Shown here piece after piece: positions 17,348-26,690 of a DNA stretch of 64,000 nt. Positions within the stretch are counted from its first letter, which is position 1. The number at the start of each line of letters is the position of its first letter. A program made the position numbers and the translations under genes. The notes beneath the pieces were generated by a model, which worked only from the letters and a program-made list of their open reading frames with translations, was not told the origin of the DNA and ran no database searches. Location of the stretch: positions 1 through 64,000 of the forward strand of contig NZ_VNIP01000016.1 in the NCBI RefSeq assembly GCF_008370325.1, given 5' to 3'. This DNA is from Martinezella tropici (GTDB lineage Bacteria > Pseudomonadota > Alphaproteobacteria > Rhizobiales > Rhizobiaceae).

Positions 17348-17923
17348 ATGATGGCAAGAACCAAGACGGATATGCGCGAGGCGGTCATGACCGCTGCAAG
17401 AGCGACTGTGCAGTCGCGTGGCTACAATGCGCTGAGCTTTCGCGAGCTCGCGAAAGAGGTCGGGATAAAGAGCGCCAGCGTGCACTATCATTTCCCGACC
17501 AAGGGTGACCTCGGCGCCGCGTTGGCGCGTCGCTATACCGAGGAGGGGGCAGCCTACTTGGCGGAGCTGCTAGCGACGTCCGAGGGGCCGACCTGGTGCA
17601 TGGACAGATACACGGAGATCTTTCGCTCTGCCCTGGCCAACGACAATCGCATGTGCCTGTGCGGCATCATGAGCGCGGAACTCGACGACCTTCCTGCGGA
17701 GGTCCGGACCGAGGTCGATAAATTTGCCGCGATGAACGTCGGTTGGCTTACAAAGGTGCTTTCACTGACAAAGTCTTCGGCGAGCGAGCAGGATCTGAAG
17801 GAGCACGCGATGGCGATCTTCGCTGCCATCGAGGGGGCCCAACTCGTCGCGCGTGGTTGCCGGAACATCGGCATCTATGACCGGGCGATCCGAGCTTATC
17901 GGACCACGGGGCTCATCCCATAG
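17348..17923 (+). CDS. TetR-family transcriptional regulator
   Basis: The 191-residue protein has the TetR helix-turn-helix GYNALSFRELAKEVGIKSAS followed by VHYHFPTKGDLGAALARRY (about residues 24-63). A helical effector domain follows. I use the ATG at 17348, which has AGGTG nine bases upstream; the GTG at 17330 overlaps operator site 2, and an ATG at 17351 is also possible. The gene is divergent from the GST gene and probably represses both genes until an electrophile or similar ligand binds. Confidence 0.88.
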   Translation: MMARTKTDMREAVMTAARATVQSRGYNALSFRELAKEVGIKSASVHYHFPTKGDLGAALARRYTEEGAAYLAELLATSEGPTWCMDRYTEIFRSALANDNRMCLCGIMSAELDDLPAEVRTEVDKFAAMNVGWLTKVLSLTKSSASEQDLKEHAMAIFAAIEGAQLVARGCRNIGIYDRAIRAYRTTGLIP

Positions 17924-18052
17924 GTGGCCGGCGTCGTCTCTGGGCAATTGCACATTGAAAGGCTAAGATTCGGGCAAGTGCCTGACACACCAATGATCAA
18001 AAATCGCCCCGCCTCGCTAAACTGACATCACCAAAGCAGTTTATGGGATCAG

Positions 18053-18400
18053 TCATTTCTGCACGACGCAGAAAAGATTGCCGTCCGGATCCTGCAAGAC
18101 CATGTAATCGGCGTTCTGCGGGTAGCGCCACGGATATTGTTTCGCCCCAATCGCCAACAGACGGCGAACCTCCTCCTGCTGGCGATCGGTATAAAGGTCC
18201 AGGTGCAGCCAGCTTCTCCGCCAGCTCCGGCGGTCGCGAGCCTGAAAGGAAAGATTTGGACCACGGCCTTCGGGATCGCAAAGCACAATCCAATCGCCGC
18301 TGGCAGGCGCACGAGGAACATAATGCAAGGCTTCCTGCCAAAACGCGACCATCGGTTCAAATTCGTAGCAGTGGATCACGATCGAACCAATTTTGATCAT
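18053..18400 (-). CDS. VOC-superfamily (glyoxalase-like) protein
   Basis: The 115-residue protein has two beta-alpha-beta-beta-beta modules: MIKIGSIVIHCYEFEPMVAF at the start and DYMVLQDPDGNLFCVVQ at the end, the latter being the classic VOC C-terminal strand. WLHLDLYTDRQQEEVRRLLA lies in the middle. VOC proteins bind a metal or a small molecule and act as dioxygenases, lyases or resistance proteins; nothing in the sequence fixes the role. The ATG at 18400 has GGAG nine bases before it; a GTG at 18409 overlaps that site. Confidence 0.8.
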   Translation of the reverse strand: MIKIGSIVIHCYEFEPMVAFWQEALHYVPRAPASGDWIVLCDPEGRGPNLSFQARDRRSWRRSWLHLDLYTDRQQEEVRRLLAIGAKQYPWRYPQNADYMVLQDPDGNLFCVVQK

Positions 18401-18596
18401 TCTGTACACTCCGCTACCTGGGCTTTATCTGCGCCTCGCCGACCGGAATGTTTTCTGGGGTCACTTATCGCCGCTTGTCGCATACCATTATCGTTCTGCT
18501 GGCTGCAGCGAATGTGTCCAGTGCGCTTCGATATACCTCCTGAGATCTCGGTTCGAAAGGAAGCCTGCCGCGCATGCGGAAGCTCCCTTCCAAAGT

Positions 18597-18893
18597 TTAA
18601 TCGCGATGCTCGGGCATTGCCTTCAGCTGGTCCTTTGTCCAAGACGTCACGCCATGGATCTCACCGCTTTCATCGCGCATGAAATCGAGATCGATCACTC
18701 GAACGGATACCGGCTTTGCGCCGATGCCAAGGAAGCCGCCGACGTCGATCACCACGCTGCTGCCGCTGCCGGCTCCATGCACGTGGTCAACCGTTCCAAC
18801 CTTGTGGTCGTCGGCACCATAGATCGATACGCCTTCCAAGTTAGCTTGTGTCAGTTCGTCTTCGGTCAGTCGTATGTGGTTGTTGTGATCCAT
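18597..18893 (-). CDS. PRC-barrel domain protein
   Basis: The 98-residue protein contains a PRC-barrel-like stretch: LEGVSIYGADDHKVGTVDHV, then SVVIDVGGFLGIGAKPVSVR (about residues 19-65), followed by a polar tail. The ribosome site AGGAGG lies eight bases before the ATG and fixes the start well inside a longer open frame. Rhizobial proteins of this kind are soluble and often stress-induced; the function is not established. It stands alone, with a 450-base gap upstream. Confidence 0.85.
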   Translation of the reverse strand: MDHNNHIRLTEDELTQANLEGVSIYGADDHKVGTVDHVHGAGSGSSVVIDVGGFLGIGAKPVSVRVIDLDFMRDESGEIHGVTSWTKDQLKAMPEHRD

Positions 18894-19344
18894 GAGTTGT
18901 TCCTCCTTTTGATCTCGGGTGTAATGTCGATTAGCGATGTGATTGGCGTTGCGTTCCTGTTTGTTCGCGTATTTGGATTGATCGCCACACGGCATGGGTT
19001 TCCTCTTCCATTCATCATAAGAACGAACGGCCATGCGAAAGCTTTGTTCCGGGCCGCAACTTCGGGGATAAATTCCTATGACCGACGTCTGCCGGCGTGT
19101 CGGCCTGAATGAAACAGCGAGAGAAATCGGAGGATCAGGGATCCGGCGCCGCCTTTGTCGAGCCAGCCACCGGCGACGTAACATTCTCGAAGCCTTAGTA
19201 GGCTTATGGGTGTTTGAAACACCGGGCCGACGGTTCCAATCCCTTCAAGAACTACAGGCACTGGATTGCGATTGCTTCAGGTTGAAATCTATTAGACTGG
19301 TGCACGACCTAGGATTTATTCGCGGGCGCGACCGGTACCTAAAT
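18894..19344. other. Gap without a gene; contains a 15-base palindrome
   Basis: No convincing reading frame was found. A perfect inverted repeat GGTGTTT-G-AAACACC lies at 19209-19223, about 120 bases past the stop of the GH63-like gene. It could be a weak terminator stem or an operator for the PRC-barrel gene. No T-tract follows it on the minus strand. Confidence 0.4.
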
Positions 19345-20595
19345 TCATGACGCGACGAGCCACATATAAGCTGCAGCTGTCCAGGAAAAGCCAAGGCCGC
19401 CGCAGCCTTCCCCGGTGACCGGATCGAAATATTCGGCAAAACCCTCCGCCTCGATCGCCGCGATGGTCGACTTGCGCAGCTTCTCGCCATCGTCCACGCG
19501 GCCATTGCGCTTCAGGCCGTCAATCAGCAGCCAGTTGATGATCGCCCAGGCCGGGCCGCGCCAGTAGCGTTTCGGCTCCCAGCTGGCAATGCCGGGCTTT
19601 ACTGTCGGGAAGGCGACTTTCATCCCCTTGGACCATGCCTTCATTTCATCGACGAGAGCGCCGACGACCGCCTTGTCGAGATCGAGCGACAGAAGCGGGA
19701 TGAAGCCCGCCTGTGTCGGGGCCTCGATATCCTGGCCCGAAACGAGATCGCAGGATACAAAACGCGACAGATCGGGTCGCCACTGGGCGAGGATCGCGTT
19801 ACGAGTTTTTTCATTGAGCGCGGCGATCTCGGACCTGTCTTCCATGCGGCCGAATTCGTGGGCGAGTGCTTCGAGGTCTTCGCCTGCCTTGAGCAGGATC
19901 GCGGTGGTCTGGATCTCGGCGACCTTGAAAGGTGCCTTCGCCCACTGTTTGGCCGGCTCCCAGCCGCAGGCGGCATAGGTGTCAACCAGGTGGATGAAGC
20001 GCTGATAGTCCTCGTTGCGGGGACGCATCAAAGCGTTCACATGGCCAGTATCCTTGCGCACGACCGGCGTGTCGGTGGTGATGGGAACGCGGGCGAGCGC
20101 GACGTCCCATGCGGGAGAATTGTCGCTGCCGCTTTCCCAGGGATGAAGCAGGGCAACGAGGCCGGTTCCTTCAGGGTCGCGGGCCGCATACCACCAGCGG
20201 TGCCATTTCAGGGCCGCCTCATAGAGCGGCAGGGTGCGGGTCTTGTCACCGGTGGCTTCGTGCAGCCTGCGGAGGGCGATGGCGAAAACGGGCGGCTGGG
20301 TGATCCCCGAGGTGGGGATCGTATGGCGGGTGCGCCAGACGTTCGGGCCTGGAAAATAGCTATCGCTCGGCTGGTGGAAGACGATATGCGGGATCATTCC
20401 GTCCGCCCACTGCCCCTCGATCAGCCGCTCCAGTTCGCGATAGGCGCGGTCCGTATCGTAGAGCGCGAAGCCCATTGCGACGAAGGCGGAATCCCAGTTC
20501 CACTGGAAGGGATAGAGCCGGTCCGTCGGCACCGTGTAGCCGCCGCGGTCGTTGGCGACGAGAATGCGCTTGGCTTGATCGATATGCAGGTTCAT
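19345..20595 (-). CDS. GH63-like glycoside hydrolase (MGH1/trehalase-like alpha-toroid)
   Basis: The 416-residue protein is an (alpha/alpha)6-type glycosidase: YPFQWNWDSAFVAMG (residues 28-42), DGMIPHIVFH, HTIPTSGITQPPVFAIALRR, and KRYWRGPAWAIINWLLIDGL near residues 342-361. These match the mannosylglycerate/glucosylglycerate hydrolase-like branch of GH63. There is no signal peptide, so it acts in the cytoplasm on a sugar brought in by the importer encoded upstream in the same operon. The start has GGAG at good distance. An alpha-glucosylated or mannosylated compatible solute is a plausible substrate, but this is inference. Confidence 0.8.
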   Translation of the reverse strand: MNLHIDQAKRILVANDRGGYTVPTDRLYPFQWNWDSAFVAMGFALYDTDRAYRELERLIEGQWADGMIPHIVFHQPSDSYFPGPNVWRTRHTIPTSGITQPPVFAIALRRLHEATGDKTRTLPLYEAALKWHRWWYAARDPEGTGLVALLHPWESGSDNSPAWDVALARVPITTDTPVVRKDTGHVNALMRPRNEDYQRFIHLVDTYAACGWEPAKQWAKAPFKVAEIQTTAILLKAGEDLEALAHEFGRMEDRSEIAALNEKTRNAILAQWRPDLSRFVSCDLVSGQDIEAPTQAGFIPLLSLDLDKAVVGALVDEMKAWSKGMKVAFPTVKPGIASWEPKRYWRGPAWAIINWLLIDGLKRNGRVDDGEKLRKSTIAAIEAEGFAEYFDPVTGEGCGGLGFSWTAAAYMWLVAS

Positions 20596-20626
20596 GTCGG
20601 TACTCCGGTATTGGGGAGGGACGCCC

Positions 20627-21685
20627 CTAGGCCGTCACGGACGGAAAGGATTTGCCGCTTTCGGGGGAAAGCCAGGTGATGCGCTTGCGATCGAGCTTCA
20701 GGCCGATCGTATCGCCGCTCCTGACGGTTTCGGAGGCAGGCAGGATGACGCGGACGGGCTGATCGTGGATCGAGCCGGTCAGGAGTAGGTGCGAGCCCAT
20801 CGGTTCGGCGACCCGCACTTTCATTTCGAGGCCCTCGGGCAGGCTCGTGAGCTCGACCGCCTCGCCGCGCAGGCCGAGGATGATCTCCTTGCCGGTTTCC
20901 TGCGGTGCGTTCAGTTGCTCGATACCGGCAGAGACCTGGCCGTTCAGGACGGGTACTTTGATGAAGTTCATCGGCGGATTGCCGATGAACCCGCCGACGA
21001 AGCGCGTTGCGGGATGATTGTAGACATCGACCGGCGAGCCGACTTGCTCGACGATCCCTCCGTGCATAACGGCGATGCGGTCGGAAAGGCCCATCGCCTC
21101 AGTCTGGTCGTGCGTGACGTAGATCGTCGTCGTGCCGGCCGATTGCAGCACCGTCTTGAGTTCGGTGCGCATTTCGAGGCGAAGCAGCGCATCGAGGTTG
21201 GAGAGCGGTTCGTCCATGAGGAGTACCTTGGGCTCGACGGCAAGCGCGCGCGCAACGGCGACGCGCTGGCGTTGGCCGCCCGAAAGCTTGTTCGGATAAC
21301 GGTCGAGATACTGCTCGATATGCAGCAGGCCGGCGGCCTTTTCGACCTGCGCCTTGATGCGCGCCTGGTCTGCCTTCTGCATGCGCAGCCCGAAGGCGAC
21401 GTTTTCGTAGACCGTCATATGCGGGAAGATCGCGTAGTTTTGGAAAACCATCGCGAGCCCACGGTCCTTGGGAGCGAGCCCGAGGACCGACTTGTCGCCG
21501 ATGCGGACATCGCCGCCGGATGCGGTTTCGAGACCGGCAATGATGCGCAGGAGCGTGGTCTTGCCGCAGCCGGACGGGCCGAGAAGCGAGACGAATTCAC
21601 CGTCGTTGATCGTCAGCGAGACCTCCTTCAGGGCCTGGAATGCCCCGAAACTCTTGCGGACACGGTCGATGACAATATTGGCCAT
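20627..21685 (-). CDS. Sugar ABC importer ATPase, UgpC/MalK type
   Basis: The 352-residue ATPase begins MANIVIDRVRKSFGAFQAL. It has Walker A GPSGCGKTT, signature LSGGQRQRVAVARAL, Walker B LLMDEPLSNLD and the switch histidine in THDQTEAM. The C-terminal third is an OB-fold regulatory domain of the MalK/UgpC type. The ATG at 21685 is chosen because the longer frame to 21760 intrudes into the permease gene. It lies 13 bases after that permease gene and completes the importer of this operon. Confidence 0.93.
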   Translation of the reverse strand: MANIVIDRVRKSFGAFQALKEVSLTINDGEFVSLLGPSGCGKTTLLRIIAGLETASGGDVRIGDKSVLGLAPKDRGLAMVFQNYAIFPHMTVYENVAFGLRMQKADQARIKAQVEKAAGLLHIEQYLDRYPNKLSGGQRQRVAVARALAVEPKVLLMDEPLSNLDALLRLEMRTELKTVLQSAGTTTIYVTHDQTEAMGLSDRIAVMHGGIVEQVGSPVDVYNHPATRFVGGFIGNPPMNFIKVPVLNGQVSAGIEQLNAPQETGKEIILGLRGEAVELTSLPEGLEMKVRVAEPMGSHLLLTGSIHDQPVRVILPASETVRSGDTIGLKLDRKRITWLSPESGKSFPSVTA

Positions 21686-21698
21686 GGAATTGGTCCCG

Positions 21699-22559
21699 TT
21701 ATTTGGAGGAAATGCCCCAGATCGCGAAAAGGTAGCGCCTGACCGCGAAGATGAAGACAACCGAGGGAAGGATAAGCATCAGGCCGCCGGCGAAGCGGTA
21801 ATGCATCGGGCTTTCGGAAAGCACCGACAGCAGATAGGCCGTCAGCGTGCGGTTGCGCACCGTCAGCACCGAGGCAGCGAAGACTTCGTTCCACGAGATG
21901 ACGAACGCAAAGACGGCCGTTGCGACGATGCCCGGCAAGGCGAGCGGCGCCACGACCTTGAAAAAAGCCTGGATGCGGGTGCAGCCGAAAACCCATGCGG
22001 CTTCTTCTAGCTCCTTCGGGACGCCGAGGAAAATGCCCTGGGTCACGAGAGCCGCGAAGGGAAGCGCCAGGACCGTATGGATCAGGCCGACGCCGACGAT
22101 CGTATCGTAAAGGCCGAGCCGGATGAAGGAGACGGTGAGCGGCAGCGCCAGGATCGCCAGCGGGAAGGCGCGCGTCAGCAGAACCAGCAGCCGGTAGCTG
22201 TCCTTGCCCGGAAAATTGTAGCGGGCGAGCGCATAACCCGCCGGCGCCCCGAGCAGGATGGAGAGCGCTACCGTGATGCCCGCGGCGCCCAGCGAATTGA
22301 GGAAGGAGCGGACGACCCCTTCCGTCTGCAGGAAGAGGATGAAGGGTTCGAGCGATATGCCGGTCGGCAGGCCGGTCTTCGGCCAGATGTAGACGCCCTG
22401 TCGCCCGCCGAGCGCGCCTAGCGCGACGAGATAGATCGGCACCAGAACCCAGGCGCAAAGCGCGGCGATACCGCTCCAGAGCAACCAGCGGCGCGATGAA
22501 ACGAAGCTTGCGGGATTGGTAGTGGCGGCTGCTTCGGAACTGATGGCTTGCGTGTTCAT
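21699..22559 (-). CDS. Carbohydrate ABC permease, MalG/UgpE type
   Basis: The 286-residue protein has six predicted membrane segments and the EAA loop LEEAAWVFGCTRIQAFFKVV (about residues 190-209) that contacts the ATPase. FAFVISWNEVFAA follows, a segment conserved in MalG-like subunits. The longer-than-usual N-terminus is Ala/Thr-rich. Its ATG overlaps the stop of the preceding permease gene by four bases. Confidence 0.92.
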   Translation of the reverse strand: MNTQAISSEAAATTNPASFVSSRRWLLWSGIAALCAWVLVPIYLVALGALGGRQGVYIWPKTGLPTGISLEPFILFLQTEGVVRSFLNSLGAAGITVALSILLGAPAGYALARYNFPGKDSYRLLVLLTRAFPLAILALPLTVSFIRLGLYDTIVGVGLIHTVLALPFAALVTQGIFLGVPKELEEAAWVFGCTRIQAFFKVVAPLALPGIVATAVFAFVISWNEVFAASVLTVRNRTLTAYLLSVLSESPMHYRFAGGLMLILPSVVFIFAVRRYLFAIWGISSK

Positions 22560-23407
22560 GGCAGGCGCTCCGGATCGACTTTGAAGGCCCTGAGATAGAC
22601 GAGGGTTGCGGCGAGCGAGATGACCATGATCAGAACCGCATAGGCGGCCGCGACGCTGTAATTCTGGTTCTGGTTCTGCCAGTTGTAGGCTTCGCCCACG
22701 AGGACCGGAAAATTACGACCGCCCAGGGCGTATACGACTGCGAAGACCTCGAAGGCGAGCACGGTGCGCAGGATGAGGGCCGATTGCAGCGCCGGGCGGA
22801 TCAACGGCAGGGTTATTTTCCAGAAGCGCGTCCAGGGACCGGCCCCGAAGATTTCGGCGGCTTCCTTGAACTCCTTCGGCACCTGGTTGAGGCCGGCGAC
22901 GATGATGACCATGACGATCGCCGTGCCGCGCCAGATCTCCGCCACCGCGATGGCGATGAAAAGCGCAACCGGCGTCTGGTAGGAGAGCCAACTCGCCTGG
23001 CGGCTGATCACGCCGAGGCTGAAGAGCAGCGAGTTGAAATAACCGGTATTCTGGAGGATCGACAGCCAGACGAGGCCGGCGGCGAGGTCCGAAATGCCGA
23101 GCGGGATCGTCCAAATCCACAGAATCGTCTCCCGACCGCGGCCGATCTTGGCGACCATCGTGCCCATGGCGAGCGCGATGGCGATCTGGACCGGTACGAC
23201 CACGATCGTCAGCAGGAACGTGTTGTGCACCGATTGGATGAAATTGATGTCTGTCATCATGCGCTGCATGTTTGCAAGCGACGGTGCGCCGTCATCCGAG
23301 ACCGCCAGCCAGATCGTCTGCACCAGCGGCACGATGAAAAGCAGGCCGAGGAAAATGACGGATGGCAGGATCAGCAGATAGGGGATCCAGGGTCGGTTTC
23401 GGGTCAT
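22556..23407 (-). CDS. Carbohydrate ABC permease, MalF/UgpA type
   Basis: The 283-residue permease starts with IPYLLILPSVIFLGLLFIVP as its first helix. It has AEIWRGTAIVMVIIVAGL followed by the EAA loop FKEAAEIFGAGPWTRFWKIT (about residues 180-200). It pairs with the MalG-type permease downstream. GGGAG precedes the start codon. A 72-base gap separates it from the binding-protein gene; I saw no strong hairpin there, unlike in the other sugar operons of the window. Confidence 0.92.
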   Translation of the reverse strand: MTRNRPWIPYLLILPSVIFLGLLFIVPLVQTIWLAVSDDGAPSLANMQRMMTDINFIQSVHNTFLLTIVVVPVQIAIALAMGTMVAKIGRGRETILWIWTIPLGISDLAAGLVWLSILQNTGYFNSLLFSLGVISRQASWLSYQTPVALFIAIAVAEIWRGTAIVMVIIVAGLNQVPKEFKEAAEIFGAGPWTRFWKITLPLIRPALQSALILRTVLAFEVFAVVYALGGRNFPVLVGEAYNWQNQNQNYSVAAAYAVLIMVISLAATLVYLRAFKVDPERLP

Positions 23408-23479
23408 AGGCTCCCGCCTCGAAAAGCAGGGTTGCAGAAAGAATGACCGGACATTCGCGCCCAGGCACTTCGGGGAGGA

Positions 23480-24754
23480 TTATTGAACCGGGCAGGCGCC
23501 GTCACTCTTGGCGTCCGGTGCCCAGCAAGGAGCCTTGGTATCGGTCATCAGCTTGGCCATGACGGCGCCTTGCTTGGCCAGCACGTCGCCGACGGGCTGG
23601 TTCTGCAGCACGATCAGCTGGAAGCTGTCCATATAGACCTTGTTGAACTCGCCACCCTTGTCGCCGAGGCCGACTGGGAGAAGCGAGATCACTGCATCCT
23701 TGGCCGCCTGGGTCTTGGTGACGGCACCGGCGAGAAGTGCGACGCCCTTGTCGAGATCCGGCGGCAGCTGGACGTTCAGCGTCGGGAAGAAGCCGACCTT
23801 GGACGCGGTGAGCAGCTGGATCTTCGGGGTCGTCAGTGTTTCGATGATCTTCATCGCGCCCGCCGCATCCGGGGCACCCTTCGGGATCGAAAGGCCCGCG
23901 AGAACGGGCATGTATCCGCGCCCCTTCGGGCCGGCCGGAGACGGGAATACGACATACTCGTCCGGCGAGGCGGAAATGGCATTCTTCAGTCGGGCGACAT
24001 GGTCCCAGGCGACCATGACTTCACCGGCGGCCAGCGGCTCCTGCATGAAGTCGTAATTGGTCGAGTTGGGGTTTACATAGGCCCAGAGCGCCTTGAGTTT
24101 CTCCCAGCCTGCTGCGGCATCGGCGTTCTTGAAGGTGCGCACCACGCCGCCGGTGAAGGACGGGTAGAAATAACCCTGGAAGTAACGTGCCATCAGGCCC
24201 TTCGGGCCGGCCGGGAAGCCGATCTGCGGCTGGCCGGTCGCCTGCTGCATGTTCTTGCCCCACTCGATCAGCTGATCGTAGGTGATGGCGTTGATATCGG
24301 CGCCCTTCGGCAGGTATTGCAGGGCTTCCTTCTTGGCGGCCATGACATAGGTCGCCTGCATCCACGGAATGTATTGCTGGGTGGATTTTCCGAGCTTGCC
24401 GAGATCGAGGAGCGATTGCGGCATGCCGCCGGCGGCGAGCTTCTTAGCGAGATTATCAAGCGGTTCGAGCTGATCCTTGTCGGCGAGTGGTGAAAGCTCG
24501 CCGTGCAGCGCGCCGACCAGGCTGACGGTATGCTTGCCGGCCTTGGCCTCGGCTTCCATGCGTACGGCGAACTGCGGCGGTTCTTCGACCACATAATCCA
24601 CCTTGCCGGCATCCTTCAGCAGGTCCTGCCGCACCACGGTCGCCTCTTCGATCGGGCGAAGCTGGGTGGATACGAAAACTGTCTGGGCAAGCACTGGTGA
24701 AGCAAAGGCCAGCACTGTGGAAGCCAGAATTCCGAATGATGTAATACGTTTCAT
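23480..24754 (-). CDS. Sugar-type extracellular solute-binding protein
   Basis: From the ATG at 24754 the protein has 424 residues and starts with a Sec signal peptide (ITSFGILASTVLAFASPVLA, then QT). The mature part resembles family 1 binding proteins: LVGALHGELSPLADKDQLEP and a hinge-like FPAGPKGLMARYFQGYFYPS. It ends with a pair of cysteines near the C-terminus (KAPCWAPDAKSDGACPVQ) that may form a disulfide. A strong GGAGGAG ribosome site fits high expression. It follows the LacI gene by 44 bases, so the regulator and the importer are probably co-transcribed. Confidence 0.9.
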   Translation of the reverse strand: MKRITSFGILASTVLAFASPVLAQTVFVSTQLRPIEEATVVRQDLLKDAGKVDYVVEEPPQFAVRMEAEAKAGKHTVSLVGALHGELSPLADKDQLEPLDNLAKKLAAGGMPQSLLDLGKLGKSTQQYIPWMQATYVMAAKKEALQYLPKGADINAITYDQLIEWGKNMQQATGQPQIGFPAGPKGLMARYFQGYFYPSFTGGVVRTFKNADAAAGWEKLKALWAYVNPNSTNYDFMQEPLAAGEVMVAWDHVARLKNAISASPDEYVVFPSPAGPKGRGYMPVLAGLSIPKGAPDAAGAMKIIETLTTPKIQLLTASKVGFFPTLNVQLPPDLDKGVALLAGAVTKTQAAKDAVISLLPVGLGDKGGEFNKVYMDSFQLIVLQNQPVGDVLAKQGAVMAKLMTDTKAPCWAPDAKSDGACPVQ

Positions 24755-24798
24755 ATTCTCTCCTCCTTCATTGTTTTTGTCTGTGATGCACTGTCTGC

Positions 24799-25815
24799 TC
24801 ATGCCGCCTTCATCGGACGGCGATGGCTGTCGCGATCGATGAATTCGATCGCGTGAAGCTCCTGCAGTTCCTCCGCAGGCTCGCCGGCGATCGCCCGCAA
24901 CAGCAGCGAGGCGAAGCTCGCGCCGAGGTTTTCGCCGGTCATGCGCATGGTCGAGAGGGAAGGGCTGGTGAAGGCGCCCGTGGGCAGGTCATCGTGGCCG
25001 ACAATGCTGATCGCGTTGCCGCCATCGATCTCGCGTAGCGCTCTGAGCGCTCCGATTGCCATTTCGTCCGTGGAGCAAACGAGCGCGGTGGGGCGCGAAG
25101 GCTGCCGGAGCAATTCCAGTGCGGCGAGATAACCGCCCTGTTCCGTGGGCGCGCCCTCGGCGCAGAGATCGGCATTCAGACCTGCCTCGTCCATCGCGGC
25201 CTTCCAGCCCGTGCGGCGCACATGCGCGAAGTAATATTCCTGCGGCCCGGCAACATGGCCGATGCGGCGGTGGCCGGCGACCTGAAAACGGACCGTTGCC
25301 GCGTGGAACCCGGCAAAACCGTCGCCGTCGATATAGGGATGCGGCACGAGGCTTTCGGTGCGGCCGTTGGTGACGAAGGGAATGCCGCGCGACTGGAGAA
25401 ATTCGACGCGTTCGTCCTTACGCCTGGTGCGGACGAGAAGCATGGCATCGACGCGTTGGCCATCAACGAAACGACGGCAGATGTCGAGTTCGCTTTCACC
25501 GCGTGGCACAGGCGCGATGACCAGATTGAGGCCGGCACTCGCAAGATGCTCAGCACAGCTGGAGAGCATGTCGAGGAAATGCGGCGGACCGATATGGCCG
25601 GGGTCGCTCGGCAGCGTGACGGCAACCAGTTCCGCACGTTGCTTTCTTAGCCTACGCGCCGATGCGTTTGGGCGGTAGCCAACTTTTTCTGCAGCCTCTC
25701 TCACCCGCTTCCGGGTTGCTGCAGAGACATCATCGTAACCGTCGAGTGCACGGGAAACCGTGGTGATCGACAGTCCGAGCGACTGCGCGAGCTGCTTGAG
25801 GTTTGCCAAGATCAT
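24799..25815 (-). CDS. LacI-family regulator of the GH63-like sugar operon
   Basis: The 338-residue protein has the LacI helix-turn-helix NLKQLAQSLGLSITTVSRAL (residues 5-24) and hinge PNASARRLRKQRAELVAVTL. The ligand-binding domain has ALVCSTDEMAIGALRAL and ISIVGHDDLPTGAFTSPSLS, both canonical. It is the first gene of the operon. Two tandem operators lie 26-61 bases upstream of its ATG, so it should repress itself and the whole downstream unit until a sugar ligand binds. Confidence 0.92.
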   Translation of the reverse strand: MILANLKQLAQSLGLSITTVSRALDGYDDVSAATRKRVREAAEKVGYRPNASARRLRKQRAELVAVTLPSDPGHIGPPHFLDMLSSCAEHLASAGLNLVIAPVPRGESELDICRRFVDGQRVDAMLLVRTRRKDERVEFLQSRGIPFVTNGRTESLVPHPYIDGDGFAGFHAATVRFQVAGHRRIGHVAGPQEYYFAHVRRTGWKAAMDEAGLNADLCAEGAPTEQGGYLAALELLRQPSRPTALVCSTDEMAIGALRALREIDGGNAISIVGHDDLPTGAFTSPSLSTMRMTGENLGASFASLLLRAIAGEPAEELQELHAIEFIDRDSHRRPMKAA

Positions 25816-25840
25816 CCTCCAGAATGGCGCAAAGGATTTG

Positions 25841-25876
25841 CCAAAACGTTTTGGGAGTCAAGGCAAAACGTTTTGG
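25841..25876 (-). promoter_or_regulatory. Tandem LacI-type operators
   Basis: Two copies of the same palindrome are present: CCAAAACGTTTTGG at 25841-25854 and CAAAACGTTTTG at 25864-25875. Both have the central CpG typical of LacI-family sites. Their centres are 22 bases apart, about two helical turns, so both dimers would sit on the same face of the DNA. Confidence 0.8.
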
Positions 25877-26081
25877 ATCTCATGATGCGCAACCGGCGGG
25901 GTCGACGGTTCAGCTCTCTTCAACTGCAAACCGTGTTCTTTCATACCGTGAAGGACGACCATAGAGACACTATGTCTCGAGGTTCTCCGGCTTCGTTGCA
26001 CGGCGGCGGACTTAAGCCATGACATCAAGAAGGATTTACGGTCGCTCAGGAAGCCTGCGTACAGCCAAACGGAAGAATCGT

Positions 26082-26690
26082 TCAGCAAAATCCATTCAAT
26101 TTAAGGATCTTATGCGCTTCGATCGATGCTCGAAGCTCGTCCTCGGACGCGCGGTCGCCTTGGTTGGCATCCGGATGGTGCATTTTGAGCCTTTCCTTAT
26201 AGCGGCTTTTGATTGCCTCCGGTGTTGCATCCGGCGAAAGACCGAGTGTCTCAAATGCCTTGGCTTCCAGCACCTTGAGTTTGCGTGTCTGGAGTTCAGT
26301 GTTTCGCGTTTGGCGCTGCGCGGCAGTTTTGCGGGCATTCAATGCCTTTGCAGAACCAGAACGGACATTGCCGGGGAGCGGAGTTTCGGAACCCTGACTG
26401 GCACTAGTCCCCCAGGTCGGACGGTCGCCGGCGGCCGCTTCCCTCTGGTAGCGGGCAATGTCCTTGTCAGATAGATACGTCGCGAAATTGTATCCCCTAT
26501 TGTACTCCTTCACGTGCTCAAGACAGAAGAACAGATACAGGCCTTCAGCGTCCCGTCCCACCGGCGCGCGGTGCGTACCGTTCTTTTCGCAGCCGTCCCA
26601 TTGGCATCTAGGACCGGTGGGTTCGCTCTGCGGGGTGGGCCTCTTACGAGTCGATCTAAGGCCAACGAATATTTTCGAATCAGGCGTCAT
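26082..26690 (-). CDS. J-domain protein, rhizobial type
   Basis: The 202-residue protein has an N-terminal Cys-rich motif (CQWDGCEKNGTHRAPVGRDA, with a later FFCLEHVKEYNRGYN), a variable Ser/Arg-rich linker, and a C-terminal J-domain (about residues 137-200) beginning EAKAFETLGLSPDATPEAIK. The HPD tripeptide is present in KMHHPDANQGDR. Such proteins stimulate Hsp70 ATPase and are probably DnaK co-chaperones. The Cys/His motif may bind zinc. It looks like a paralogue of the conserved rhizobial chromosomal copy and stands alone here. Confidence 0.87.
   Translation of the reverse strand: MTPDSKIFVGLRSTRKRPTPQSEPTGPRCQWDGCEKNGTHRAPVGRDAEGLYLFFCLEHVKEYNRGYNFATYLSDKDIARYQREAAAGDRPTWGTSASQGSETPLPGNVRSGSAKALNARKTAAQRQTRNTELQTRKLKVLEAKAFETLGLSPDATPEAIKSRYKERLKMHHPDANQGDRASEDELRASIEAHKILKLNGFC

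Noticed and set aside
20789..21742. Long plus-strand frame opposite the sugar ATPase gene (and a similar one at 53161-54156 on the minus strand)
   Set aside because: Both mirror conserved ATPase genes with intact Walker motifs on the other strand.
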